This document shows positions 41,568 to 50,574 of a stretch of 64,000 nucleotides of DNA, piece after piece. The DNA lies in assembly GCF_000425385.1 (NCBI RefSeq), contig NZ_AUDI01000021.1, forward strand, positions 1 through 64,000. Direction: 5' to 3'. The position numbers and the translations under genes were made by a program. This DNA is from Pseudoduganella violaceinigra DSM 15887 (lineage in GTDB: Bacteria > Pseudomonadota > Gammaproteobacteria > Burkholderiales > Burkholderiaceae_D). Position 1 is the stretch's first letter. Each line of letters opens with the position of its first letter. Under the pieces are notes generated by a model that made no database searches, was not told the origin of the DNA, and was given only the letters and a program-made list of their open reading frames with translations.

Positions 41568-42770
41568 ATGAGCCAAGCGACGAATGCGTTTTACACCGGC
41601 CTGCAACAGAACCTGGAGAAGCTGCGCGGTGATGGCCTGTATAAGCCAGAACGCGTCATCGCATCGCGCCAGGGCAGCGAGGTGCAATCCGAAGACGGTC
41701 GTACCCTGATCAATATGTGCGCCAATAACTACCTGGGCCTGTCCGGCCAGGAATGGGTGGCGCAGGCTTCCATCGAGGCTACCGAAAAGTACGGCTACGG
41801 CCTGTCCTCGGTGCGTTTCATCTGCGGCACCCAGACCGTGCACAAGCAGCTGGAAAAGGCCATCTCCGAATTCCTGGGCACGGAAGACACGATCCTGTAT
41901 GCGGCGGCGTTCGACGCCAACGGCGGTGTATTCGAGCCCCTGTTCGACGAAAACGACGCCATCATCTCCGATGCGCTGAACCACGCTTCCATCATCGACG
42001 GCATCCGCCTGTGCAAGGCTGCGCGCTTCCGCTACGCCCACAACGACATGGCCGACCTGGAAAAGCAGCTGCAGGCGGCCGCCGACAAGCGCCACAAGGT
42101 CATCGTGACCGACGGCGTGTTCTCGATGGACGGCACCATTGCCCAATTGGACAAGGTGGTCGAACTGGCTGAGAAATACGGCGCCCTGGTCATGATCGAC
42201 GAATGCCACGCGTCGGGCTTCATGGGCAAGACCGGCCGCGGCACGCACGAACACCACAATGTGCTGGGCAAGATCGACATCATTACCGGCACCCTGGGCA
42301 AGGCCCTGGGCGGCGCGATGGGCGGTTTCACTTCCGGCCGCAAGGAAGTGATCGACACCCTGCGCCAGAAATCGCGTCCTTATCTGTTCTCTAATACGCT
42401 GGCGCCAGCCATCGCCGGCGCCTCGCTGGAAGTGCTGAAGCGCCTGTCCGCTTCGACCGAACTGCGCGACCGCCTGCACGAAAACACCGCTTACTTCCGC
42501 AAGGAGATCGAGCGCATCGGCTTCACCATCAAGCCGGGCACCCATCCCGTCGTCCCTGTGATGCTGTTTGAAGCGCCGGTGGCGCAGAAGTTCGCGGCCC
42601 GCATGTATGAGCTGGGCGTGCTGCTGTCGGGCTTCTTCTATCCGGTGGTGCCGATGGGCCAGGCGCGCGTGCGCGTGCAGCTGTCCGCAGCCCACACCCG
42701 CGAACAGCTGGACAAGGTCCTCGCGGCATTCGAACAAGCCGGCAAAGAGCTGGGCATCATCAAGAACTAA
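41568..42770 (+). CDS. kbl: 2-amino-3-ketobutyrate CoA ligase (glycine C-acetyltransferase)
   Basis: A 400-residue PLP enzyme that splits 2-amino-3-ketobutyrate with CoA to glycine and acetyl-CoA, the second step of threonine breakdown. It shows MCANNYLGLSG, DALNHASIIDGIRLC, the Asp-bearing VMIDECHASGFMG and the PLP lysine in GTLGKALGGAMGGF. Length and motifs match E. coli Kbl (398). AGAGGA precedes the start. It leads a plus-strand run with the threonine dehydrogenase and sdaA. Confidence 0.95.
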   Translation: MSQATNAFYTGLQQNLEKLRGDGLYKPERVIASRQGSEVQSEDGRTLINMCANNYLGLSGQEWVAQASIEATEKYGYGLSSVRFICGTQTVHKQLEKAISEFLGTEDTILYAAAFDANGGVFEPLFDENDAIISDALNHASIIDGIRLCKAARFRYAHNDMADLEKQLQAAADKRHKVIVTDGVFSMDGTIAQLDKVVELAEKYGALVMIDECHASGFMGKTGRGTHEHHNVLGKIDIITGTLGKALGGAMGGFTSGRKEVIDTLRQKSRPYLFSNTLAPAIAGASLEVLKRLSASTELRDRLHENTAYFRKEIERIGFTIKPGTHPVVPVMLFEAPVAQKFAARMYELGVLLSGFFYPVVPMGQARVRVQLSAAHTREQLDKVLAAFEQAGKELGIIKN

Positions 42771-42789
42771 TCAGGAATAGGCAAGAATC

Positions 42790-43752
42790 ATGGAACGAAT
42801 CCTCGTCATCGGCGCAAACGGCCAAATCGGTAGTGAACTGGTGGAAGCGCTGGCCAATCAGCATGGCGCACAGAACGTCATCGCGACGGACATCAGCCCG
42901 GTCAACAAGTACAACGCGGCCCGCTACCAGGTGCTGAACGTGATGGACAAGGCGGCGCTGCAGGCGCTGGTGGCCGCCGAAGGCATCACCCAGGTGTACC
43001 AGCTGGCTGCCATGCTGTCCGCCACCGGCGAGGCTGCGCCGCTGAAGGCCTGGGACCTGAACATGGACGGCCTGCTGAATATCCTGGAAGTGGCACGCGA
43101 GCGCGGCGAGCAGGGCAAGCCGCTGCGCATCTTCTGGCCGTCGTCGATCGCCGCGTTCGGCCCGAACACACCGGCCGAGAACACGCCGCAATACACGGTC
43201 ATGGACCCGACCACGATCTACGGCATCTCCAAGCTGGCAGGCGAACGACTGTGCGAATATTACTTCCTGAAGTACGGCGTGGACGTGCGTTCGATCCGCT
43301 ACCCGGGCATCATCAGCTTCAAATCGCCTCCAGGCGGCGGCACCACCGACTACGCCATTGCGATCTTCCACGCGGCGCTGCGCGGTGAACGCTACGATTG
43401 CTTCCTCGGTCCGAAGACCACGCTGCCGATGATCTACATGCCCGACGCGATTCGCGCAACCATTGAATTGATGGACGCGCCGGCTGCACAAATTAAGATT
43501 CGTTCGTCGTACAATGTCGCCGGCGTTTCCTTCAATCCGGAAGAACTGGCCGCCGCGATTACCCGCGCAGTGCCTGACTTCAAGATCGCCTACACGCCGG
43601 ACAGCCGCCAGGCGATCGCCGACAGCTGGCCGCGCAGCCTGGACGACTCCAAGGCAAGCGAGGACTGGAGCTGGAAAGCGCGCATCGGCGTGGAAGAGAT
43701 GGTGAAGGACATGCTGGCGAATATTGACGTGAGCCTCAGCGAGGCCGCATAA
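42790..43752 (+). CDS. L-threonine 3-dehydrogenase, SDR type
   Basis: A 320-residue extended short-chain dehydrogenase. The NAD-binding GANGQIGSELVEAL, the catalytic Ser in WPSSIAAFG and Tyr-Lys in TIYGISKLAGE are present, with PPGGGTTDYAIAIFHAAL and a C-terminal SWPRSLDDS. This pattern is that of epimerase-like threonine dehydrogenases, unrelated to E. coli Tdh. It would oxidise threonine to 2-amino-3-ketobutyrate, the substrate of Kbl encoded 19 bases upstream. Confidence 0.88.
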   Translation: MERILVIGANGQIGSELVEALANQHGAQNVIATDISPVNKYNAARYQVLNVMDKAALQALVAAEGITQVYQLAAMLSATGEAAPLKAWDLNMDGLLNILEVARERGEQGKPLRIFWPSSIAAFGPNTPAENTPQYTVMDPTTIYGISKLAGERLCEYYFLKYGVDVRSIRYPGIISFKSPPGGGTTDYAIAIFHAALRGERYDCFLGPKTTLPMIYMPDAIRATIELMDAPAAQIKIRSSYNVAGVSFNPEELAAAITRAVPDFKIAYTPDSRQAIADSWPRSLDDSKASEDWSWKARIGVEEMVKDMLANIDVSLSEAA

Positions 43753-43772
43753 CCAGAGAGAGACAAGCAACA

Positions 43773-45152
43773 ATGGACATGAGTGTTTTCGACTTATTCA
43801 AGATTGGCATTGGCCCATCGAGCTCGCATACGGTGGGACCAATGGTGGCGGCGCGCCGCTTCCTGGTCGAAAACGGTCCATTGGACGATGTCGTTTCGGT
43901 GACGGCTGAGCTGTTCGGCTCGCTGGCCCTGACCGGCATCGGGCACGGTACCGACAAGGCCGTCCTGCTTGGCCTGATGGGTGAGACGCCGCAGGGCGTT
44001 GATCCCGACGCGGTCGACGATATGCTGGCCGCTGCCGACGTGGACGGTGAACTGAGCCTGCTGGGCCAGAAGACGATTCCGTTCGCGCGCAAGCAGCACC
44101 TGGTGTTCCATATGTCCGAGAACCTGCCGGAACACCCGAACGGCATGCGTTTCACCCTGAAGCGTGCCGATGGCAGCGCGATGACCAAGGTGTATTACTC
44201 CATCGGCGGCGGTTTCATTCACGCCGAAGGCGAGGTGGCGAATACGGACGGCAAGCCTGCCGTGCGCCTGCCTTATCCATTCAACACCATGGCGGAGCTG
44301 CTGGGCCATGGCGTCAGCAGCGGCAAATCGATCCCGCAGATGCTGCGTGAAAATGAGCTGAAACGCATTTCCGAAGCGGAGCTGGATGCCGGCATGGACC
44401 GCATCTGGCACGTCATGCGCGACTGCATCCAGCACGGCCTGGAGACCAAAGGCCAACTGCCGGGCGGACTGAATGTGAAGCGCCGCGCGGCCGATCTGTG
44501 GCGCCAGGCGCAGGCCGGCGATGTCGCCAACCAGCTGCCGCATGATGCGCTGAATGGCGTCAGTTTGTACGCGATGGCGGTCAATGAAGAGAACGCCGCA
44601 GGCGGACGTGTTGTAACGGCGCCTACAAATGGGGCTGCCGGCATCATTCCCGCTGTGCTGAAATATTATGCGGAAGACTGTAAACCGGTCGACCCGGTTT
44701 CCGGCGTGCGCGCTTTCCTGCTGACCGCCGCTGCGATCGGCATGCTGTGCAAGCGCAACGCTTCGATTTCGGGTGCGGAAGTAGGCTGCCAGGGTGAAGT
44801 CGGCGTGGCATGCGCGATGGCAGCTGCCGGGTTGGTGGCCGCGTTGGGCGGCTCGAATGCGCAGATCGAGAATGCGGCCGAGATCGGGATCGAGCATCAC
44901 CTGGGCATGACTTGCGACCCGATCGGCGGCCTGGTGCAGATTCCTTGCATTGAACGCAATGGCATGGGAGCGGTGAAAGCGATTACCGCCGCTTCGCTGG
45001 CCTTGAAGGGCGATGGGACGCACTTCGTCACGCTCGACAATGTGATCGAGACGATGCGCCAGACCGGCGCCGACATGCAGGCGAAGTATAAAGAAACTTC
45101 GCTGGGCGGCCTGGCCATCCATGTGGTGACCGTGAACCACGCTGCTTGCTGA
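43773..45152 (+). CDS. sdaA: L-serine ammonia-lyase (4Fe-4S)
   Basis: A 459-residue single-chain serine deaminase making pyruvate and ammonia. The N-terminal SVFDLFKIGIGPSSSHTVGP and cluster cysteines in the C-terminal domain (GMLCKRNASISGAEVGCQGE, GMTCDPIGGLVQIPC) are intact. It follows the threonine dehydrogenase by 20 bases. Glycine from Kbl can be turned to serine by GlyA (not here) and then by this enzyme to pyruvate, so the three genes fit one catabolic route. Confidence 0.95.
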   Translation: MDMSVFDLFKIGIGPSSSHTVGPMVAARRFLVENGPLDDVVSVTAELFGSLALTGIGHGTDKAVLLGLMGETPQGVDPDAVDDMLAAADVDGELSLLGQKTIPFARKQHLVFHMSENLPEHPNGMRFTLKRADGSAMTKVYYSIGGGFIHAEGEVANTDGKPAVRLPYPFNTMAELLGHGVSSGKSIPQMLRENELKRISEAELDAGMDRIWHVMRDCIQHGLETKGQLPGGLNVKRRAADLWRQAQAGDVANQLPHDALNGVSLYAMAVNEENAAGGRVVTAPTNGAAGIIPAVLKYYAEDCKPVDPVSGVRAFLLTAAAIGMLCKRNASISGAEVGCQGEVGVACAMAAAGLVAALGGSNAQIENAAEIGIEHHLGMTCDPIGGLVQIPCIERNGMGAVKAITAASLALKGDGTHFVTLDNVIETMRQTGADMQAKYKETSLGGLAIHVVTVNHAAC

Positions 45153-45172
45153 AGCTGCAAAGCCAGCAAGCT

Positions 45173-45199
45173 GGGATCCTGCCTTCAGGGGCAGATCCC
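45173..45199 (+). terminator. Hairpin after sdaA
   Basis: GGGATC (45173–45178) pairs with GATCCC (45194–45199), with inner TGCC/GGCA pairing. No T-tract follows, so termination strength is uncertain. Confidence 0.45.
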
Positions 45200-45249
45200 G
45201 CCTCCCCAGCCTGACGGTTTTCAGTAGAAAATTTCTAAAACTGGCTCAA

Positions 45250-45279
45250 TTCACAAAGAAACTCCGGCCGGACTATAAT
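45250..45279 (+). promoter_or_regulatory. Probable promoter of thrC-moeA-moaD
   Basis: TTCACA (45250–45255) and TATAAT (45274–45279) are separated by 18 bases, 38 bases upstream of the thrC start. Confidence 0.5.
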
Positions 45280-45316
45280 AGGTGTCCGTTTCACCCGCCA
45301 CCGGACTTTCTATTCT

Positions 45317-46792
45317 ATGCAATACGTGTCTACCCGGGCCGACGCGTCGGCTGCATCACACTCCCTCCAGCAATTTTCCGACATCCTCCTGGGTGGCCTG
45401 GCGCCTGACGGCGGCCTGTACCTGCCGGTGGAATACCCGCAAGTCAGCGGCGAAGAGCTGAACAAGTGGCGCCATCTGCCGTATGCAAGCCTGGCGGTGG
45501 AAATCCTGAAAAAATTCGCCGGCGACATCCCAGAAGCGGATCTGCGTGCACTGGCCGAAAAGACCTACGCCGCCGACGTGTACCGCAACGTGCGCGAAGG
45601 CGAACATGCTGGCGACATCACCCCGCTGCGCGTGCTGGAAGAAACCGATGGCAAGAAGCTGTTGCTGCACTCCCTGTCGAACGGGCCTACCTTGGCCTTC
45701 AAGGACATGGCGATGCAATTGCTCGGCAATCTGTTCGAATATGCACTGGCCAAGCAGGATGCCCAGCTGAACATTTTCGGCGCGACCTCCGGCGACACCG
45801 GCAGCGCGGCCGAATATGCCATGCGCGGCAAGAAGGGCATCAAGGTGTTCATGCTGTCGCCGCACAAGAAGATGAGCGCCTTCCAGACCGCCCAGATGTT
45901 CAGCCTGCAGGATCCGAATATCTTCAACATCGCGGTGGAAGGCGTCTTCGACGATTGCCAGGACATGGTCAAGGCAGTCTCGAACGACCTGGAGTTCAAG
46001 GCCCGTCAGAAGATCGGCACCGTGAATTCGATCAATTGGGCGCGCGTGGTGGCCCAGGTGGTGTACTACTTCCGCGGCTATCTTGCCGCCACGAAGAGCA
46101 ACGAGCAGAAGGTTTCCTTCACCGTCCCATCGGGCAATTTCGGCAATGTCTGCGCCGGTCATATCGCCCGCCAAATGGGCCTGCCCATCGATAAGCTGGT
46201 CGTGGCGACCAATGAAAACGATGTGCTGGATGAGTTCTTCCGTACCGGTATCTACCGCGTACGCAAATCGGCGGAAACGTACCACACCTCCAGCCCTTCG
46301 ATGGACATTTCGAAGGCCTCGAACTTCGAGCGCTTTGTGTTCGACCTGGTGAAGGGCGATGGCAAGCGTGTCCGCGAGCTGTTCAAAAAAGTTGAAACCG
46401 AAGGCGGGTTTGACCTGTCCGGTGGTCCTGGCAGCGACGGCGATGAGTTCCAGCAGGTGGCCAAGTACGGCTTCAAGTCCGGCAAATCCACCCACGACGA
46501 CCGCGTGCAGACCATTCGCGATGTGGCAGACGATTACGGCATCGTCATCGATACCCATACGGCAGACGGCATCAAGGTCGCCAAGGAAAACCTGGAACCG
46601 GGCGTGCCGATGATCGTGCTGGAAACCGCGCAGGCTGCCAAATTCAACGAAACCATCCTGGAGGCGCTGGGCGAAGATGCCGAGCGCCCGGCAGGTTTTG
46701 AAAACATTGAAGCGCTGCCGCAGCGTTTTGAAGTCATGCCAGCCGATGTAAGCAAGATGAAGGCCTACATCGCCGCCAATACGGGACTGTAA
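45317..46792 (+). CDS. thrC: Threonine synthase
   Basis: A 491-residue PLP enzyme converting O-phosphohomoserine to threonine. The N-terminal MQYVSTRADASA...ILLGGLAPDGGLYLP, the PLP lysine in PTLAFKDMAMQLLG and the phosphate-binding GATSGDTGSAAEYA are typical of the long bacterial/fungal class. It faces the same way as the threonine-catabolic genes but has its own promoter. moeA begins three bases after its stop. Confidence 0.95.
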   Translation: MQYVSTRADASAASHSLQQFSDILLGGLAPDGGLYLPVEYPQVSGEELNKWRHLPYASLAVEILKKFAGDIPEADLRALAEKTYAADVYRNVREGEHAGDITPLRVLEETDGKKLLLHSLSNGPTLAFKDMAMQLLGNLFEYALAKQDAQLNIFGATSGDTGSAAEYAMRGKKGIKVFMLSPHKKMSAFQTAQMFSLQDPNIFNIAVEGVFDDCQDMVKAVSNDLEFKARQKIGTVNSINWARVVAQVVYYFRGYLAATKSNEQKVSFTVPSGNFGNVCAGHIARQMGLPIDKLVVATNENDVLDEFFRTGIYRVRKSAETYHTSSPSMDISKASNFERFVFDLVKGDGKRVRELFKKVETEGGFDLSGGPGSDGDEFQQVAKYGFKSGKSTHDDRVQTIRDVADDYGIVIDTHTADGIKVAKENLEPGVPMIVLETAQAAKFNETILEALGEDAERPAGFENIEALPQRFEVMPADVSKMKAYIAANTGL

Positions 46793-46795
46793 AAT

Positions 46796-47998
46796 ATGGC
46801 AATGCTTGCCGTGCGCGAAGCGCTTGATTTCCTGCTCTCCGCCGCCCGTCCGGTGGCGGAAGTGGAAGATATTCCCACCCTGGAAGCCAATGGCCGTGTG
46901 CTGGCGCGTGCTGTCGTATCGGACATGAATGTGCCCGGCCATGACAACACGCAGATGGACGGCTATGCTGTGCGTGCCGCCGATTGTGCCAGCGGCGAGG
47001 CGACCCTGACCGTCACGCAGCGCATTCCGGCAGGGCATGTCGGCCAGCCGCTGCTGCCAGGTTGCGCCGCGCGCATCTTCACAGGCGCAATGATTCCCGA
47101 AGGTGCCGACGCGGTGGTCATGCAGGAGCAGTGCGAGGCAGGCGACGGGCTGGTGACGGTCCGCCACGTGCCGAAAGCAGGCGAATGGATACGACGCACA
47201 GGCGAAGATATCGGCGTAGGCAGCGTGATCCTGGCCGCCGGCACGCGCCTGCGCAGCCAGGAGCTGGGCCTTGCCGCATCGATCGGGATGGCGCAGCTGA
47301 CGGTGCGGCGCAAGCTGCGTGTTGCGGTGTTCTTTACCGGCGACGAACTGGCGATGCCGGGCGAGCCGCTGGCGCCAGGCGCCATCTACAATTCCAACCG
47401 TTTCACGCTGCGTGCACTGCTGGAAAACCTGGGTTGCGAAGTGCGCGACTTCGGCATCGTGCCGGATTCGCTGGATGCGACCCGCAGTGTGCTGCGCCAG
47501 GCTGCCGACGGCAATGACCTGATCATCACTTCCGGCGGCGTATCGGTCGGCGAGGAAGACCATATCAAGCCGGCCGTCGAAGCGGAAGGCAAGCTGAATA
47601 TGTGGCAGATCGCCGTCAAGCCGGGCAAGCCGCTGGCATTCGGCGAAGTAGCGCAGGCCTTTTTCCTTGGCCTGCCGGGCAATCCGGTGTCGAGCTTCGT
47701 CACCTTCCTGTTGTTCGTGCGCCCGTTCCTGCTGCGGCTGCAGGGCGCCGACGTCCCCGCTCAGCCACGCGGCATGCAGTTGCGCGCCGATTTCAACTGG
47801 TTGAAAGCCGACCGCCGCAACGAATTCCTGCGCGTGAAGCTGAATGCGCAGGGTGGCCTGGACCTGTTCCCGAACCAGGGTTCGGGGGTCTTGACGTCCA
47901 CGGTCTGGGGCGACGGTCTGGTGGATAATCCGCCGGGAACTCCGATCGCGCTGGGCGATCTGGTGCGCTTCATTCCCTTCAGTGAATTGATGTACTGA
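46796..47998 (+). CDS. moeA: Molybdopterin molybdenumtransferase MoeA
   Basis: A 400-residue enzyme that inserts molybdenum into molybdopterin. MoeA motifs include MDGYAVRAAD, RIFTGAMIPEGADAVVMQE, the MPT-binding FFTGDELAMPGEPL, TSGGVSVGEEDHI and the C-terminal LPGNPVSSFVTFLLFV. It is preceded by thrC and followed one base later by moaD, forming an operon. A second Met two codons in is an alternative start. Confidence 0.95.
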   Translation: MAMLAVREALDFLLSAARPVAEVEDIPTLEANGRVLARAVVSDMNVPGHDNTQMDGYAVRAADCASGEATLTVTQRIPAGHVGQPLLPGCAARIFTGAMIPEGADAVVMQEQCEAGDGLVTVRHVPKAGEWIRRTGEDIGVGSVILAAGTRLRSQELGLAASIGMAQLTVRRKLRVAVFFTGDELAMPGEPLAPGAIYNSNRFTLRALLENLGCEVRDFGIVPDSLDATRSVLRQAADGNDLIITSGGVSVGEEDHIKPAVEAEGKLNMWQIAVKPGKPLAFGEVAQAFFLGLPGNPVSSFVTFLLFVRPFLLRLQGADVPAQPRGMQLRADFNWLKADRRNEFLRVKLNAQGGLDLFPNQGSGVLTSTVWGDGLVDNPPGTPIALGDLVRFIPFSELMY

Positions 47999-47999
47999 T

Positions 48000-48254
48000 A
48001 TGTTGATCAACCTTAAATACTTTGCCAGCGTGCGCGAGGCGCTGGGCGGCGGCGAACAGGTCGTCATGCCCGATGGCGTGGAAACGGTGGGCGACGTGCG
48101 CGCCTGGCTACGCCATCGGGGCGAACCCTGGGCGAGCGCCCTGGCCGAAGGCCGTGCGCTGCGCATGGCCTGCAACCAGCGCATGTGCGATGCGGCGGCG
48201 GCAGTGGCCCCGGGTGATGAAATTGCCTTTTTCCCACCAGTGACAGGCGGTTAA
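48000..48254 (+). CDS. moaD: Molybdopterin synthase small subunit MoaD
   Basis: An 84-residue ubiquitin-fold sulfur carrier ending in the required Gly-Gly (FFPPVTGG). The body has MLINLKYFASVREALGGGE and VAPGDEIAF. It partners MoaE, whose gene usually follows but is absent here; the next 166 bases hold no gene and then a PstS-like gene starts. A TGTATG-CAA-CATACA dyad lies just after the stop. Confidence 0.92.
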   Translation: MLINLKYFASVREALGGGEQVVMPDGVETVGDVRAWLRHRGEPWASALAEGRALRMACNQRMCDAAAAVAPGDEIAFFPPVTGG

Positions 48255-48420
48255 GACTTGTTGCTGTGTGTATGCAACATACAGCTGTTGTAGTTGACCA
48301 GGTTCATCGCCAAGCTATACTTGTTCCCAAGCGGCCCCAAACCTGTGCCGCGCCAGCTCCCCCTAATTCCCCGTCGCCTCCTCCCTGCGGCTTATTCCCT
48401 TCCACGCAAGGAGAGTCGCA

Positions 48421-49239
48421 ATGGGATTCGTTTTTGCCGCCCTTGGCCTGAACAGCACCTCGCCCGGTGCCATCGCCGTACCGCCACGCGTACGTGCATC
48501 GAAGCTGCATATCGCCGGTTCCTGCACGATGGGGCCGCTGCTCAGCAAAATCGCCGCCAAATACCACCTGCTGCATCCGGAAGTGGCCATCGACGCGGAG
48601 CTTGGCGGCTCGGCGCGCGGGCTCGATGATGTGCGCGCCGGCTATGCCCACATTGCCATGCTATCAAGGTCGCTGGATCCGTCCGAACGCGATTTGTACG
48701 GCATTCCCATTGCACGCGACGGCGTCGGCGTGGCGGTGCACGCGAATAACCCGCTGCGCCAGCTCAGCGTCGAGCAACTGCGGGCCATCTTCACGGGGCA
48801 CGCGCGGGACTGGGCCTTCGCCGGCGGCGAGCCTGATTCCATCTATGCGCTGGGCGGCGCGCGCGCGGATGCATCGAGTGCGCTGTTCGCGCGCTTCCTT
48901 AGGCAGCCGCTGGAAGCCTTCAATCTCAATTCCGTGGTGGAGTCCAATATTGAGAGACTGGCTGTCATTGCCGCCTGCGAGAACGCCATCGGCTATGTAT
49001 CCGTCGGTTCGGTGGAGCGCGCAATTTCGCAAGGGGTGTCGGTGCGCCTGCTCCCAATTGATGGCGTGGCGGCTAGCAGCGCGAATATCCGCAATGGCAG
49101 CTATCCGGTCTGCCGCGCCCTGACATTGGCCAGCCGGGATGCGCCGACCGGCGTAGCCCGCAGCTTCTTTGCCTTCTGTCTTTCGGCGCAAGTGAACGGC
49201 ATCCTGTCGGCATTCGACTTCGTCCCTTACCTGGATTGA
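48421..49239 (+). CDS. PstS-like substrate-binding domain protein
   Basis: A 272-residue protein with the PBP-like fold of phosphate-binding PstS: IAGSCTMGPLLSKIAAKY, AELGGSARGLDDVRAGYAHI, LSRSLDPSERDLY, and ENAIGYVSVGSVERA. The N-terminus (MGFVFAALGLNSTSPGA) is too short and weak for a clear signal peptide, so export is doubtful. No transporter genes are nearby. It may be a sensor or scavenging protein. Confidence 0.7.
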   Translation: MGFVFAALGLNSTSPGAIAVPPRVRASKLHIAGSCTMGPLLSKIAAKYHLLHPEVAIDAELGGSARGLDDVRAGYAHIAMLSRSLDPSERDLYGIPIARDGVGVAVHANNPLRQLSVEQLRAIFTGHARDWAFAGGEPDSIYALGGARADASSALFARFLRQPLEAFNLNSVVESNIERLAVIAACENAIGYVSVGSVERAISQGVSVRLLPIDGVAASSANIRNGSYPVCRALTLASRDAPTGVARSFFAFCLSAQVNGILSAFDFVPYLD

Positions 49240-49362
49240 AAGCATGGGCAGCTCTAGTTTCTCTGGGCCGCTCGCCGATGGCGCAGCGGCGGCAATCAGG
49301 CCACAAGACTGCGCGGAACTCCTGGCAGCCAATCGCCCGAGATCGAATACAATGCTGCCCCT

Positions 49363-50574
49363 ATGGAAAGCAAACAATTACAAGGGGTAGCGGTGATCGG
49401 CGGCGGCCCCGCCGGACTGATGGCGGCCGAAGCGCTGGCCGCCGCCGGGGTGCGCGTCGACCTGTACGATGCCATGCCTTCCGTCGGCCGCAAATTCCTG
49501 CTGGCCGGGCGCGGCGGCATGAATATCACCCATTCGGAGCCGTATGCCGCCTTCGTGGCGCGCTATGGCAGCCGTGCCGGCTGTTTGCAGCCCATGCTGG
49601 ACAAGTTCACGCCGGACGACTTGCGGGCATGGGTGCACGGCCTGGGCATCGACACCTTTGTCGGCACCTCGGGCCGTGTCTTCCCCACCGAAATGAAGGC
49701 GGCCCCCATGCTGCGCGCCTGGTTGCACCGCTTGCGCGAAAGCGGGGTGCATTTCCACCAGCGCCACCGCTGGCTGGGCTGGTCGGATGGCGGCGCACTG
49801 CGATTCGAGACGCCGGACGGCGAACATGAAGTACGCCGCAGCGCTGTGATACTGGCCCTGGGCGGCGCGAGCTGGGCGCGGCTTGGCTCTGACGGCGCCT
49901 GGCAAGCCTTGCTGGCAGGGCGCGGCGTGGACGTGGCGCCCCTGGTGCCCGCCAATTGCGGCTTCAATGCAAGCTGGAGTTCCCACTTCGCCGAAAAATA
50001 CGCCGGCCAGCCGCTCACCACCGTGGCCATCGGCGGCAGGAAGGGCCAGCTGGTTATCACGGCGACCGGTATCGAGGGCAGCCTGGTTTATGCGCTATCG
50101 GCCGGCATCCGCGACCGCATCGCGGCCCACGGCAGCGCCACCATCGAGCTGGATTTGCTGCCCGACTGGCCACTGCAACGCGTGCAGCAGGAGTTGTCGC
50201 ACCCGCGCGGCTCGCGCTCGATGTCGAGCTTCCTGAAAAGCCGCCTGCAGATCAAAGGCGTCAAGACCGGCTTGCTGCACGAAGCGCTGGACAAGGAGGC
50301 CTTCCACGATCCCATGCGCGTGGCAGCGGCCCTAAAGGCCTTGCCGGTCACACTGCACGCAGCGCGCCCGATCGACGAGGCGATCAGCAGCGCGGGCGGG
50401 GTACGTTTCGAAGCGCTGGATGGGACGATGCTGAAGGCCGTGCCCGGCGTGTTCGTGGCCGGCGAAATGCTGGACTGGGAAGCGCCCACCGGCGGCTACC
50501 TGCTCACCGCCTGTTTCGCCAGCGGGCTGGCCGCCGGACGGGACGTTTTACGCTACCTTAGTGAACCCAGCTGA
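49363..50574 (+). CDS. FAD-dependent flavoprotein (HI0933/YhiN-like, TIGR03862 type)
   Basis: A 403-residue NAD(P)/FAD-binding flavoprotein. The FAD motif GVAVIGGGPAGLMAAEALAA, GRKFLLAGRGGMNITH and C-terminal FVAGEMLDWEAPTGGYLL match the HI0933 family. The physiological reaction is unknown. Its 3' end overlaps the convergent DUF2807 gene by 17 bases. Confidence 0.85.
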   Translation: MESKQLQGVAVIGGGPAGLMAAEALAAAGVRVDLYDAMPSVGRKFLLAGRGGMNITHSEPYAAFVARYGSRAGCLQPMLDKFTPDDLRAWVHGLGIDTFVGTSGRVFPTEMKAAPMLRAWLHRLRESGVHFHQRHRWLGWSDGGALRFETPDGEHEVRRSAVILALGGASWARLGSDGAWQALLAGRGVDVAPLVPANCGFNASWSSHFAEKYAGQPLTTVAIGGRKGQLVITATGIEGSLVYALSAGIRDRIAAHGSATIELDLLPDWPLQRVQQELSHPRGSRSMSSFLKSRLQIKGVKTGLLHEALDKEAFHDPMRVAAALKALPVTLHAARPIDEAISSAGGVRFEALDGTMLKAVPGVFVAGEMLDWEAPTGGYLLTACFASGLAAGRDVLRYLSEPS

